The notes: generated by a model not told the origin, from the sequence alone. Shown: positions 1 to 6,061, numbered from the stretch's first letter. The stretch: 6,333 nucleotides of DNA from an uncultured Prevotella sp. (GCA_900318855.1 ONMG01000305.1:1-6333); one strand, 5' to 3'. Program-made: numbers and translations.

Positions 1-16
1 ATAGCCACATAACGAC

Positions 17-48
17 AAAAGGCTGTCGGAGAAGAATCCCCAACAGCC
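17..48 (-). terminator. Intrinsic terminator on the minus strand
   Basis: On the minus strand, GGCTGTTGGGGA (48 to 37) pairs with TCTCCGACAGCC (32 to 21) around a four-base TTCT loop. The stem is 12 bp including two G-U pairs and is followed by TTTT at 20-17. This is a good intrinsic terminator. It most likely ends the RNA that starts near 302. It could also end read-through from the recF operon, or act as an attenuator for a gene beyond the window edge. Confidence 0.7.
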
Positions 49-302
49 CCGATCATATACTTACCTTCTAGGATTACTCCTTTGCAGGTCGTATTATGCA
101 GAATGATGTATGCAAGACGATGCTGAAGTCTGTAAGAATAAATTCCGTCCTGAGAATCGGATGAGAATCGATATAACTTGTCAATCCTTTATACCATAAG
201 CGCAAATGAGTCGAATAGGTAGAGCCTAAAACTCCAACTCACTTAAACAGTGCCGACTACCCGTGGGAAATACACTCGCATTCAATCAGCCTTTTTCTCT
301 TG
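17..302 (-). ncRNA. Candidate structured RNA or regulated leader, family not identified
   Basis: Read on the minus strand, this gene-free stretch begins a few bases after a TAATTTTG promoter box (309-316) and ends in an intrinsic terminator (17-48). Between them lies a long hairpin: 203-213 pairs with 235-245 over 11 bp (three G-U pairs in the RNA), capped by an inner 4-bp stem 216-219/225-228 with a 5-nt loop. A promoter, a structured body and a terminator without an ORF are what a small RNA gene looks like. Bacteroidales-1 RNA, a family proposed to be the 6S RNA of this order, has this kind of layout, but I could not match its consensus from memory, and about 285 nt seems long for it. The alternative is a riboswitch or attenuator leader for a minus-strand gene beyond position 1. 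I see no tmRNA, RNase P RNA or standard riboswitch core. Confidence 0.4.
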
Positions 303-308
303 CTTTTA

Positions 309-316
309 CAAAATTA
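309..316 (-). promoter_or_regulatory. Bacteroidota-type -7 promoter box, minus strand
   Basis: The minus strand reads TAATTTTG here, a full match to the TAnnTTTG -7 consensus used by the primary sigma factor of Bacteroidota. The same octamer stands before the TPR gene at 1967-1974. No good TTTG-like -33 box lies about 20 nt upstream; a TTGA occurs somewhat too far away. The predicted transcript starts near 302 and runs left into the gene-free region. The box lies in an AT-rich stretch, so a chance match is possible. Confidence 0.5.
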
Positions 317-465
317 GTAATAATATTTGAATTCTGACACATCAAGGTAATAGATTTATAGTATTTAAACGTTTGTTAATAATATTGACAGACTTCAACT
401 TCCTCTACCCGAGCGAAAAGGCGATACCGACAGCAGCTCCAATCCGGTAAGACAACGACCGGAAG

Positions 466-756
466 TCAATAGATTCGGATGTCGGCAATGATGGGGCCAC
501 CCGCCGCCTGGTTGAGTTTCGTCACCAGTCGGGAGCGCATCATGGACAGATCCTGTCGCAAGGCTGGATTCGTAATCTTCACAAAGAGCGTCTGGTTACG
601 GATAAACTTCTCCTGGGTGTAGCGCGCAGCCAGTGGCCCTACCACCCCATCCCAGGCATCGATGAGCCGGCGCTGCTTGAGGGGCAGCTCGAGGCCCTCC
701 TGCCGGAGCAGCTTCTGAAGGATGAGCGTGAGACGCTCCGGGTGGCGCTTAAACAT
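466..756 (-). CDS. DUF721 family protein, DciA-like
   Basis: This 96-residue protein has the typical features of the DUF721 family: a basic helical N-terminus, the segment around AWDGVVGPLAARYT (residues 34-47), then the beta-strand piece LFVKITNPALRQDL (57-70) and a helix ending LVTKLNQ. The family includes DciA, the replicative-helicase (DnaB) loader or operator found in most bacteria that lack DnaC. Bacteroidota members are short single-domain proteins like this one and often sit next to recF. A role in replication initiation is inferred from family and neighbourhood. The start codon lies inside the last codons of recF, giving an 8-nt overlap, and a perfect AAGGAGG stands 6 nt upstream, which fixes this start. 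It is probably co-transcribed with recF. No convincing terminator follows: the hairpin at 443-463 has no U-run. Confidence 0.88.
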   Translation of the reverse strand: MFKRHPERLTLILQKLLRQEGLELPLKQRRLIDAWDGVVGPLAARYTQEKFIRNQTLFVKITNPALRQDLSMMRSRLVTKLNQAAGGPIIADIRIY

Positions 757-1867
757 GACTGCCCTCCTTTTTCAAAGTCACCTCGCCACCACTGACCGCA
801 AAGAGCCGATAGTCCGTAAATCCGGCCGAGAGAATCCGGTCGAGGTGGTCGCGATTGGTGTCGGTGACAAATATCTGGCCGAAGTTACTTCCCGAGACGA
901 GCTTGATGATTGCCTCCACGCGGGCGGCATCCAACTTGTCGAAGATGTCGTCAAGCAGCAACAGCGGTGTGGTGGCCGATGCCGTCTTGCGGAGAAAGTC
1001 GAACTGAGCCAGTTTCAGCGCCAAGGCAAAAGTCTTATGCTGCCCCTGCGACCCCTCCTTCTTCAGCGGATAGTCCCCTATGAGCATATCCAGGTCGTCG
1101 CGATGCACGCCATGCAGCGAGAACCCCATAATGCGGTCCTTGTCGCGTCCGGCGCGGATGACATCAAGCAGCGGCCCGCGCTGGCAGTGCGACCGGTAGG
1201 AGAGGCTCACCTGCTCGGAGCCCTGGGCGATGCGACTGTAGATGTCCTGGAACACCGGTATGAAATCAGCGATGAAAGCCTTACGGGCTGCATAGATGAG
1301 CTCCCCCGAGCCTGCCATCTCCTCCTCCCAGATATCGAGCAGACTGCCGTCAGGCATCTCCTCCTGCTTCAGGAGGGTATTGCGCTGTTGCAGCGCCTTG
1401 CCATAGCGCGTGAGCGCCTCGAGATAAGCAGAGTCATACTGTGAGATGACCACATCCATCAGTCGTCTGCGCTCCTCGCTGCCCCCCTCGATGAGGTTGC
1501 TGTCGGCAGGCGAGACAAAGATGAGCGGGATGAGTCCGATATGCTGCGAGAGTCGCTTGTATTCCTTTTGATTGCGCTTGAAATGCTTACGCTGTCCCCG
1601 CTTCATCCCACAGTAGATATGCTCCTCATCGCCCGACTCCGTCTCATAGTTGCCTTCCAGGACGAAAAACGGAGCATCGTGAGTAATCAACTGAGAATCA
1701 ACGGGATTGAAAGCCGAACGACAGAACGACAGATAGTAGACCGCATCCAGGAGATTCGTCTTCCCCACACCGTTAGGCCCTATGAAGGCATTCAGTTTCG
1801 GCGAGAAATCCAAGGTGGCCGAGGTGATGTTCTTATAGTTGATGATGCTTAACCGTTTTAGAATCAT
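749..1867 (-). CDS. recF: DNA replication and repair protein RecF
   Basis: The 372-residue product has the full RecF layout of an SMC-like ABC ATPase. A Walker A loop GPNGVGKT is at residues 30-37 just after the N-terminal strand (LNAFIG). The RecF-specific segment PLIFVSPADSNLIEGG is at 114-129. The GVHRDDL motif is at 253-259, the ABC signature around EGSQGQHKT at 271-279, and Walker B LLLLDDIFDKLD at 302-313. Length is normal for the family (about 360-375). RecF binds single-strand/double-strand junctions at gaps and, with RecO and RecR, helps load RecA in the cytoplasm. The ATG at 1867 leaves a short leader of about 22 nt from the predicted promoter at 1896-1927. The gene leads an operon with the DUF721 gene. 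No key residue is missing. Confidence 0.97.
   Translation of the reverse strand: MILKRLSIINYKNITSATLDFSPKLNAFIGPNGVGKTNLLDAVYYLSFCRSAFNPVDSQLITHDAPFFVLEGNYETESGDEEHIYCGMKRGQRKHFKRNQKEYKRLSQHIGLIPLIFVSPADSNLIEGGSEERRRLMDVVISQYDSAYLEALTRYGKALQQRNTLLKQEEMPDGSLLDIWEEEMAGSGELIYAARKAFIADFIPVFQDIYSRIAQGSEQVSLSYRSHCQRGPLLDVIRAGRDKDRIMGFSLHGVHRDDLDMLIGDYPLKKEGSQGQHKTFALALKLAQFDFLRKTASATTPLLLLDDIFDKLDAARVEAIIKLVSGSNFGQIFVTDTNRDHLDRILSAGFTDYRLFAVSGGEVTLKKEGSHV
763..769 (-). promoter_or_regulatory. Perfect Shine-Dalgarno sequence within the recF end
   Basis: On the minus strand AAGGAGG lies exactly 6 nt before the ATG at 756-754. It overlaps the codons for the last Lys-Glu-Gly of RecF. Consensus Shine-Dalgarno sequences are rare in Bacteroidota, and I see none as good at the other starts in this window. 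It suggests that the DUF721 gene can initiate independently or by re-initiation after recF terminates at 751-749. Confidence 0.6.
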
Positions 1868-1895
1868 GTGGGAGTTGCAGCTGTTACTTTAAGTG

Positions 1896-1927
1896 CAAAG
1901 GTACACTCTTTTCAAGGAAAAAAGAAA
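1896..1927 (-). promoter_or_regulatory. Promoter of the recF operon
   Basis: On the minus strand the -7 box TACCTTTG (1903-1896) matches TAnnTTTG, and TTTC (1927-1924), a near match to the TTTG -33 box, lies exactly 20 nt upstream. Transcription should start near 1889-1890, giving a leader of about 22 nt before the recF ATG. No Shine-Dalgarno is visible, as is usual in Bacteroidota. Confidence 0.65.
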
Positions 1928-1942
1928 AAAGTGGCCAATAAA

Positions 1943-1974
1943 TTTCAATATGTGAGGGAAAAGAAGTAATTTTG
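1943..1974 (+). promoter_or_regulatory. Promoter of the TPR-ribH operon
   Basis: The -7 box TAATTTTG (1967-1974) matches TAnnTTTG in full. TTTC at 1943-1946 serves as the -33 box with a 20-nt spacer, the same arrangement as the divergent recF promoter. The predicted start is near 1981, leaving a leader of about 78 nt that ends in an A-rich stretch before the ATG at 2059. A TTG codon within the -7 box is in frame with the gene but cannot be the translation start if this promoter is right. Confidence 0.7.
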
Positions 1975-2058
1975 CTGCGCATTAGCCTTGGAGCCCTTAG
2001 GGGACACCGGGACATGCCAGCGGTCACTACGAACGAAATAAAAACAAAAAGAATAACA

Positions 2059-2757
2059 ATGTCAAAAAAGAAAGAACAGAGTGCCTTCGATGCTAACGAG
2101 GCACTTAACAAGTCGGAGGCCTTCTTCGACAAACACAAGAAGCAAGCCACTGTTGTTATCTTGGCCGTCATCGTACTTATTGGAGCCTTCTTCGGTTACC
2201 GCGCCTGGAACTCCAGCCGTGAGGACAAGGCAAGCACGGAATTAGGCAAGGCTCAGGAATACTTCCAGAACGAGATGTTCGACAAGGCCCTCAATGGTGA
2301 CGGTGCAGGCTCGAAAGGCTTTGTGGCCATTGCCGACGACTACAGCGGCACCGACGCAGCCAACCTGGCCAACCTCTACGCAGGTCTCTGCTATGCCAAC
2401 CTCAACAAGTGGGCTGAGGCTCAGCAGTATCTCGACAAGTACGACACCTCCGACGACGCCGTTGTGAGCCCCTCGGCCGTAGCCGCCTTAGGTGATGCCG
2501 ACGCCCATTTAGGTAAGCTCGACGATGCAGTGAGCAAGTTCAAGAAGGCTGCCAAGATGGCCGACAAGCAAGCTGCCGACGGTGTGAACTTCTCAATAGC
2601 ACCCACCTTCCTGCTCAAGGCCGGCATGATTCTGGAGAGCCAGAACAAGAAGGACGAGGCCCTGGAAATCTATCAGGACATCAAGAAGAAATATGTCAAC
2701 TCGCAGCTCGTTCAGAGCTCCGACATCGACAAGTATATCGAACGCGCATCCCGATAA
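2059..2757 (+). CDS. Membrane-anchored tetratricopeptide repeat protein
   Basis: This 232-residue protein has a charged cytoplasmic N-terminus rich in Lys, Ala and Glu (residues 1-30), one transmembrane helix (about 31-49, TVVILAVIVLIGAFFGYRAW) and a helical, alanine-rich domain outside the membrane. TPR-like helix pairs are visible around 101-127 (LYAGLCYANLNKWAEAQQYL), 138-168 (ALGDADAHLGKLDDAVSKFKKA) and 184-212 (LLKAGMILESQNKKDEALEIY). The architecture resembles the YfgM/TPR_21 type: an N-terminal anchor plus periplasmic TPRs, which bind partner proteins. The partner here is unknown. I chose the ATG at 2059 because an A-rich leader precedes it and the protein then starts with a typical lysine-rich tail. 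An in-frame ATG at 2014 would add 15 residues. The stop overlaps the ribH start by one base (TAATG), so translation is probably coupled. Confidence 0.9.
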   Translation: MSKKKEQSAFDANEALNKSEAFFDKHKKQATVVILAVIVLIGAFFGYRAWNSSREDKASTELGKAQEYFQNEMFDKALNGDGAGSKGFVAIADDYSGTDAANLANLYAGLCYANLNKWAEAQQYLDKYDTSDDAVVSPSAVAALGDADAHLGKLDDAVSKFKKAAKMADKQAADGVNFSIAPTFLLKAGMILESQNKKDEALEIYQDIKKKYVNSQLVQSSDIDKYIERASR

Positions 2758-3233
2758 TGGCCACAGCACTCCATCACCTGTCGGACTACGACCCCTCACA
2801 GGTGCCCGACGCCAGCAACATGTGCTTCGGCATAGTGGTCGCAGAATGGAATTCTGAAATCACCGGCGCCTTGCTCGAAGGAGCTGTGCGCACACTTCAG
2901 AAGCATGGCACGCTGCCCGAGAACATCCACGTGAAGCGGGTGCCCGGAAGCTTTGAGCTCATCTACGGTGCCCAGCAAATGACCAAGAACGACGGTTTCG
3001 ACGCCATCATCATCTTAGGCTCCGTCATCCGGGGTGAGACACCTCACTTCGACTACATCTGCCAGGGCGTGACCTACGGCATCGCCCATCTCAATGCAGT
3101 GCAGAACATCCCGGTCATCTATGGCTTGCTCACTACCGACAACCTGGAGCAGGCCCGCGACCGTAGCGGTGGCAAACTGGGCAACAAGGGTGACGAATGC
3201 GCAGTGGATGCCATCAAGATGGCCAAGTTCTGA
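2757..3233 (+). CDS. ribH: 6,7-dimethyl-8-ribityllumazine synthase
   Basis: RibH condenses 5-amino-6-(D-ribitylamino)uracil with 3,4-dihydroxy-2-butanone 4-phosphate to give 6,7-dimethyl-8-ribityllumazine, the penultimate step of riboflavin synthesis in the cytoplasm. The 158-residue protein has normal length. Visible family marks are the substrate-stacking aromatic Trp31 after GIVVAEWN, the VPGSFE loop (62-67), the GSVIRGETPHFDY motif (88-100) with catalytic His97, and the C-terminal block GLLTTDNLEQARDRSGGK (123-140), which includes the phosphate-binding Arg134, followed by GNKG. The enzyme usually forms pentamers or 60-mer capsids. The start overlaps the TPR gene's stop (TAATG). No other rib gene is nearby, and no FMN riboswitch is seen in the operon leader, so control probably lies in the shared promoter. 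A strong terminator follows. Confidence 0.97.
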   Translation: MATALHHLSDYDPSQVPDASNMCFGIVVAEWNSEITGALLEGAVRTLQKHGTLPENIHVKRVPGSFELIYGAQQMTKNDGFDAIIILGSVIRGETPHFDYICQGVTYGIAHLNAVQNIPVIYGLLTTDNLEQARDRSGGKLGNKGDECAVDAIKMAKF

Positions 3234-3271
3234 GTCTCGGCGCCATAAACAGCCGACGACAAACCATAGAA

Positions 3272-3319
3272 GGTGATAGTAAGGAATGGCAACAGCCATT
3301 TCGCACTATCACCCTTTTT
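3272..3319 (+). terminator. Intrinsic terminator after ribH
   Basis: GGTGATAGT (3272-3280) pairs with ACTATCACC (3305-3313) over 9 bp. Inside, after a 2x2 internal loop, GGAATGGC (3283-3290) pairs with GCCATTTC (3295-3302), including one G-U pair, around an AACA loop. The hairpin is followed by C and a TTTTT run (3315-3319). It lies 38 nt past the ribH stop and closes the TPR-ribH operon. Confidence 0.88.
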
Positions 3320-3353
3320 CATTCACAATGACAACCCATTAGCATTAACAGCA

Positions 3354-3737
3354 ATGATATTACAGCAATTCTTTCAAGCTTACAGCTTCGGTGAGATTAT
3401 GCCCGTGGTGAACGACATGTTCCCAGGTACGAAGAAATTCAGCAAGCAGTTGGAGCAGGGCTACCGCATGATGCTCAATATGCGGCCGGTATTCTCGAAG
3501 AAGGTCATACGCTACTCGCTCCGTCAGGATCCCGAATCCAAGGACACCTACATCGGAGCCGACGACCGTGAGTTCAACGCTCCTTGGGAGGTGTGTTTGG
3601 GCAAGCAGGTGGTGCGCGAGCGCGGTGTCGACTTGAGCGACGTGGAACTGGCTGCCAACTGTCTGGTGAACCTCTGTCTGCAAGGGCGCTACCCCAAGGA
3701 CTTTGAGGAAGCTCACCAGGAGCTTATGAAAGGATAA
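3354..3737 (+). CDS. Hypothetical protein, 127 residues
   Basis: I do not recognise this protein. It begins MILQQFFQAYSFGEIMPVV, is mostly helical by composition, and has no signal peptide or transmembrane segment, so it is probably cytoplasmic. A central part rich in charge (VIRYSLRQDPESKDTYIGAD, 51-70) is followed by NAPWEVCLGKQVVRERGVDLSDVELAANCLVNLCL (75-109), an amphipathic helix pair with two Cys (103, 108), and a C-terminal block ending in HQELMKG. Base composition resembles its neighbours, and no overlapping frame looks better, so it is likely a real gene. The reading frame stays open upstream to a GTG at 3273, but that codon lies in the ribH terminator hairpin; the ATG at 3354 is therefore the better start. 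No TAnnTTTG box is visible in front of it, so its promoter is unclear and it may depend on read-through. Confidence 0.75.
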   Translation: MILQQFFQAYSFGEIMPVVNDMFPGTKKFSKQLEQGYRMMLNMRPVFSKKVIRYSLRQDPESKDTYIGADDREFNAPWEVCLGKQVVRERGVDLSDVELAANCLVNLCLQGRYPKDFEEAHQELMKG

Positions 3738-3751
3738 AAAGGCAGAGCCGA

Positions 3752-3808
3752 ATCTATGCGCACTTCGTGCTCGTGTGCCCCGAGGGGGCACACGAGCATC
3801 TATGCGCA
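3752..3808 (+). repeat. Perfect 14-bp palindrome bracketed by 11-bp direct repeats
   Basis: TGCTCGTGTGCCCC (3768-3781) is exactly inverted in 3785-3798 around a GAG loop, making a 14-bp perfect, GC-rich hairpin. The 11-mer ATCTATGCGCA occurs directly before it (3752-3762) and again overlapping its end (3798-3808). A competing small hairpin GCAC/GTGC is possible at 3760-3770. It lies between two convergent genes, so a bidirectional terminator is plausible, but no U-run directly follows on either strand; on the minus strand a TTTTT comes only about 30 nt later. The direct repeats are not explained by a terminator and recall a small inserted or REP-like element. Confidence 0.7.
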
Positions 3809-3864
3809 GTATATAGCAGCCTCTCGCCTACTATCTACATCAGAGCCAAGAAAAGTCCGCGAAA

Positions 3865-3886
3865 CGTCTGTGGTCGTCCGTGGCAA
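3865..3886 (+). repeat. Short tandem repeat, part of a possible dispersed repeat
   Basis: Two similar 10-mers stand in tandem: CGTCTGTGGT (3865-3874) and CGTCCGTGGC (3875-3884). The 12 bases CGTCCGTGGCAA (3875-3886) recur in inverted orientation at 6214-6225. Similar CGTCCGTGG strings are, from memory, common intergenic repeats in Prevotella-like genomes, but I cannot confirm this from the window. Confidence 0.5.
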
Positions 3887-3935
3887 AATAAGGACATCAT
3901 CAGCGTCCGGAAAAGACAGCTATCGTCAGCGGCAA

Positions 3936-5354
3936 CTAATGTGAGCATGCATTCAGCGTGAAGTCCAGTCGTAGACCACCAGTGGGATTATTGGAAGCCT
4001 TGATGGTGCCACCATGCAGCTTCACGGCATTCTTCACGATAGCCAGTCCGAGACCCGTGCCGCCCATCTTGCGGCTGCGCCCCTTATCCACCCGATAGAA
4101 CCGCTCGAAGAGTCGGCCGAGATGCTCATGGGGCACCCCTACCCCATTGTCCATGAAGGAGAAATGCCACTGGCTGCCTTCGCGCTCGGCCTTCAGCGTC
4201 ATCGTCACGCCATCGCCCGCATAGGCCAGCGCATTATCCATGAGATTACGGAACACACTGTATAGCAAGCCCTTATTGCCATCGACGATAAGCGACGGCG
4301 GCAATAAGTCGACCCACGTCATATTCTTCTGTTTGATTTGCAGGGCCAGTTCCTGTCCGATGTCGTCGACGAGGCGCGCGATGTCCACCCGCTCGAAGTC
4401 CTTCATCTGCGGGGCGTCGTCCATGCGGTTCAGCGTCGAGATGTCGCGCAGCAGACTTGTCAGCCGCTCACTCTGCGCATAGCAGCGGCTCAGGAATTGC
4501 ATCTTCGTTTCCCTATCCATGTCGGGATTGCTGAGGATGGTCTCCAGATAGCCCTGGATGCTGGCCACGGGCGTCTTGAGCTCATGGGCCACGTTCTGGG
4601 TGAGCTGACGCTTGAGCGTGTCCTGCTCACGCCGTGTGTCCTGCAAGGTTTTATAGAGTTTGATGATGCGCTCGGCAATCTCGCCCAGCTCGTCATCGGG
4701 GAATTCGGCTAAATCCTCCACTTCCAGACTGGCGTTATGGTCGGCCCGCCATGCAAAGACCCGCAGCTTGGCTATGTTGCTGCCCAAGCGACTCGTGAAC
4801 CGATAGAGTACCAGCGTGAGCAACACGATGGCCACAAGCGAGAACCAGAGGAAATGCTGGTCGGCCCGCAGTGCTCTCGAGAGACTGTTGTCGTAAGGCA
4901 GCGCCGAGCGGATGACATAGCCATCGCGCGGATAGTAGGTGGCGCTGTAGAAGTAATCGCGCTTCATCGTGTTGCTGTTGCGCTCCACCACAGCACCCTG
5001 CCCCTTACGGAGCGCCTCCACAAACTCGGTGCGGCGGGCGTGATTGGCCATGTGGGCATAATCCTTGCGGGCACTGTCGAAAATCACCCTGCCGTCGCGG
5101 GCTATCAGAGTGACGCGCAGGTGACCAATGGTGTCGCGACGCATGTAGTCGTTCAGCAAGCGCTCGCTCATCTGGCCATTGAAGCTCAGGTAGTCGTGCA
5201 GGTGCTTGTTGTAACCCTGAAGCTGAACGTTGAGCAGGTCAATCTTGTACTGCTTCTCGCGCAACTGCTGGAACACCATGAAGCTCACCGTATAGACCAT
5301 AAAGACGATGAGCACGCTGAGGTAGAGCTTCCGCCCAATGGGAATCCTATTCAT
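3936..5354 (-). CDS. PhoR-like membrane sensor histidine kinase
   Basis: This 472-residue kinase pairs with the response regulator encoded just upstream; their genes overlap by 4 nt (ATGA). Order of parts: transmembrane helix about 10-29; extracytoplasmic sensor 30-167; second transmembrane helix about 168-186; HAMP-like linker and coiled coil about 187-250; dimerisation helix with the H-box VAHELKTP and phospho-accepting His257; and an HATPase domain with N-box RNLMDNA (369-375, Asn370 and Asn374), G1 box DNGVG (402-406), F-box region LFERFYR and G2 box GGTGLGLAI (431-439). The sensor segment RVTLIARDGRVIFDSA...MANHARRTEFVEAL follows the Cache/PAS-like pattern of PhoR/WalK-type sensors in Gram-positive bacteria. 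A phosphate or envelope signal is therefore possible, but no pst or phoU gene is in view, so I give no symbol. All catalytic residues are present. Confidence 0.93.
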   Translation of the reverse strand: MNRIPIGRKLYLSVLIVFMVYTVSFMVFQQLREKQYKIDLLNVQLQGYNKHLHDYLSFNGQMSERLLNDYMRRDTIGHLRVTLIARDGRVIFDSARKDYAHMANHARRTEFVEALRKGQGAVVERNSNTMKRDYFYSATYYPRDGYVIRSALPYDNSLSRALRADQHFLWFSLVAIVLLTLVLYRFTSRLGSNIAKLRVFAWRADHNASLEVEDLAEFPDDELGEIAERIIKLYKTLQDTRREQDTLKRQLTQNVAHELKTPVASIQGYLETILSNPDMDRETKMQFLSRCYAQSERLTSLLRDISTLNRMDDAPQMKDFERVDIARLVDDIGQELALQIKQKNMTWVDLLPPSLIVDGNKGLLYSVFRNLMDNALAYAGDGVTMTLKAEREGSQWHFSFMDNGVGVPHEHLGRLFERFYRVDKGRSRKMGGTGLGLAIVKNAVKLHGGTIKASNNPTGGLRLDFTLNACSH

Positions 5355-6037
5355 CCTTCAAAATAATAACCGAAGCCAAGTCGGGTGACGATGGCATCCG
5401 CATAGATGCCCACCTTCTTGCGGATGCGCGTGATGTTGACATCCACCGTACGGTCGACGACCATCACATTGTTGGGCCATATGCGCTGAATGAGCTCCTG
5501 GCGCGAGAAGACGCGGCCTTTGTTGGTGAGCAGCAGATAGAGCAGACTGAACTCAGTCTTGGTGAAAGGCACGGGGCTGCCGTCAACGGTCACCGTCTTC
5601 GTGTCGGAGTTCATCTCGAGTCCCCGATAGCGCACCACATGGGCGCTGTCGTCGGGCTTCTCCTGACTTCGGCGCAGCACGGCCCTGATTCTCACGAGCA
5701 CCTCGCGCAGCGAAAACGGTTTCGAGATGTAGTCGTCGGCTCCCAAATTGAAGCCCTTCACGGTGTCGTCCTCGGTGTCGCGGGCAGTAAGGAAGATGAT
5801 AGGGATGCAGCTGGTGTCGGGTTGCTTCTTCATGATGGAGGCCATCTCGAAGCCTGACATTCCACCCATCATCACATCCAGCAGGATGAGGTCAAAACTC
5901 TTCAAATCCAAATGCAGTGCATCCTCGGCCGAATTGACCGTGGTCACTGAGTAGCCTTGTGTCTGAAGGTTGAACTTCAGTATCTCACACAAATCTTCCT
6001 CGTCGTCGACGACAAGGATACGGTTGTTCGTCTCCAT
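5351..6037 (-). CDS. OmpR/PhoB-family response regulator
   Basis: This 228-residue transcription factor has a receiver domain (about 5-121) and a C-terminal winged helix (about 133-227). Receiver residues are intact: acidic pair Asp11-Asp12, phospho-acceptor Asp54 in LILLDVMM, Thr84, and Lys106 in SKPF. The DNA-binding part shows the OmpR-type pattern FTKTEFSLLYLLLTNKGRVFSRQELIQRIW, then the recognition helix VDRTVDVNITRIRKKVG and the wing RLGFGYYF. It should be phosphorylated by the kinase encoded directly downstream and then bind promoters as a dimer. It is the first gene of the operon; its ATG lies about 18 nt from the predicted transcription start. It resembles PhoB and RprY types, but regulon identity cannot be read from the sequence. 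Confidence 0.95.
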   Translation of the reverse strand: METNNRILVVDDEEDLCEILKFNLQTQGYSVTTVNSAEDALHLDLKSFDLILLDVMMGGMSGFEMASIMKKQPDTSCIPIIFLTARDTEDDTVKGFNLGADDYISKPFSLREVLVRIRAVLRRSQEKPDDSAHVVRYRGLEMNSDTKTVTVDGSPVPFTKTEFSLLYLLLTNKGRVFSRQELIQRIWPNNVMVVDRTVDVNITRIRKKVGIYADAIVTRLGFGYYFEG

Positions 6038-6061
6038 AATTAATCCGTTTTATTCACACTG

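Noticed and set aside
191..300. Cobalamin riboswitch, suggested by CGGCACTGTTTAAGT on the minus strand
   Set aside because: The other conserved blocks of that aptamer are not visible, so the resemblance is too short to support a call.
443..463. Hairpin TCCGGT/ACCGGA just after the DUF721 gene as a terminator
   Set aside because: Only 6 bp with a 9-nt loop and no U-run on the minus strand.
722..1444. A 240-codon open frame on the plus strand opposite recF
   Set aside because: It lies wholly antisense to the recF/DUF721 genes, which have full motif support; its sequence shows no family motif and has the composition of a mirrored reading frame.
1972..2058. Upstream extension of the TPR gene from a TTG codon
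   Set aside because: The TTG is inside the -7 promoter box, so it would not be transcribed as part of a usable start; the A-rich leader before 2059 fits better.
3840..3935. CRISPR-like repeats (several GTCCG/GTCTG strings)
   Set aside because: The units are about 10 bases, adjacent or irregularly spaced and without regular spacers; no cas gene is present.
4737..5366. A 209-codon open frame on the plus strand opposite the histidine kinase
   Set aside because: Antisense shadow of a well-supported kinase gene; Val/His/Gln-rich without domains, as expected from mirrored codons.
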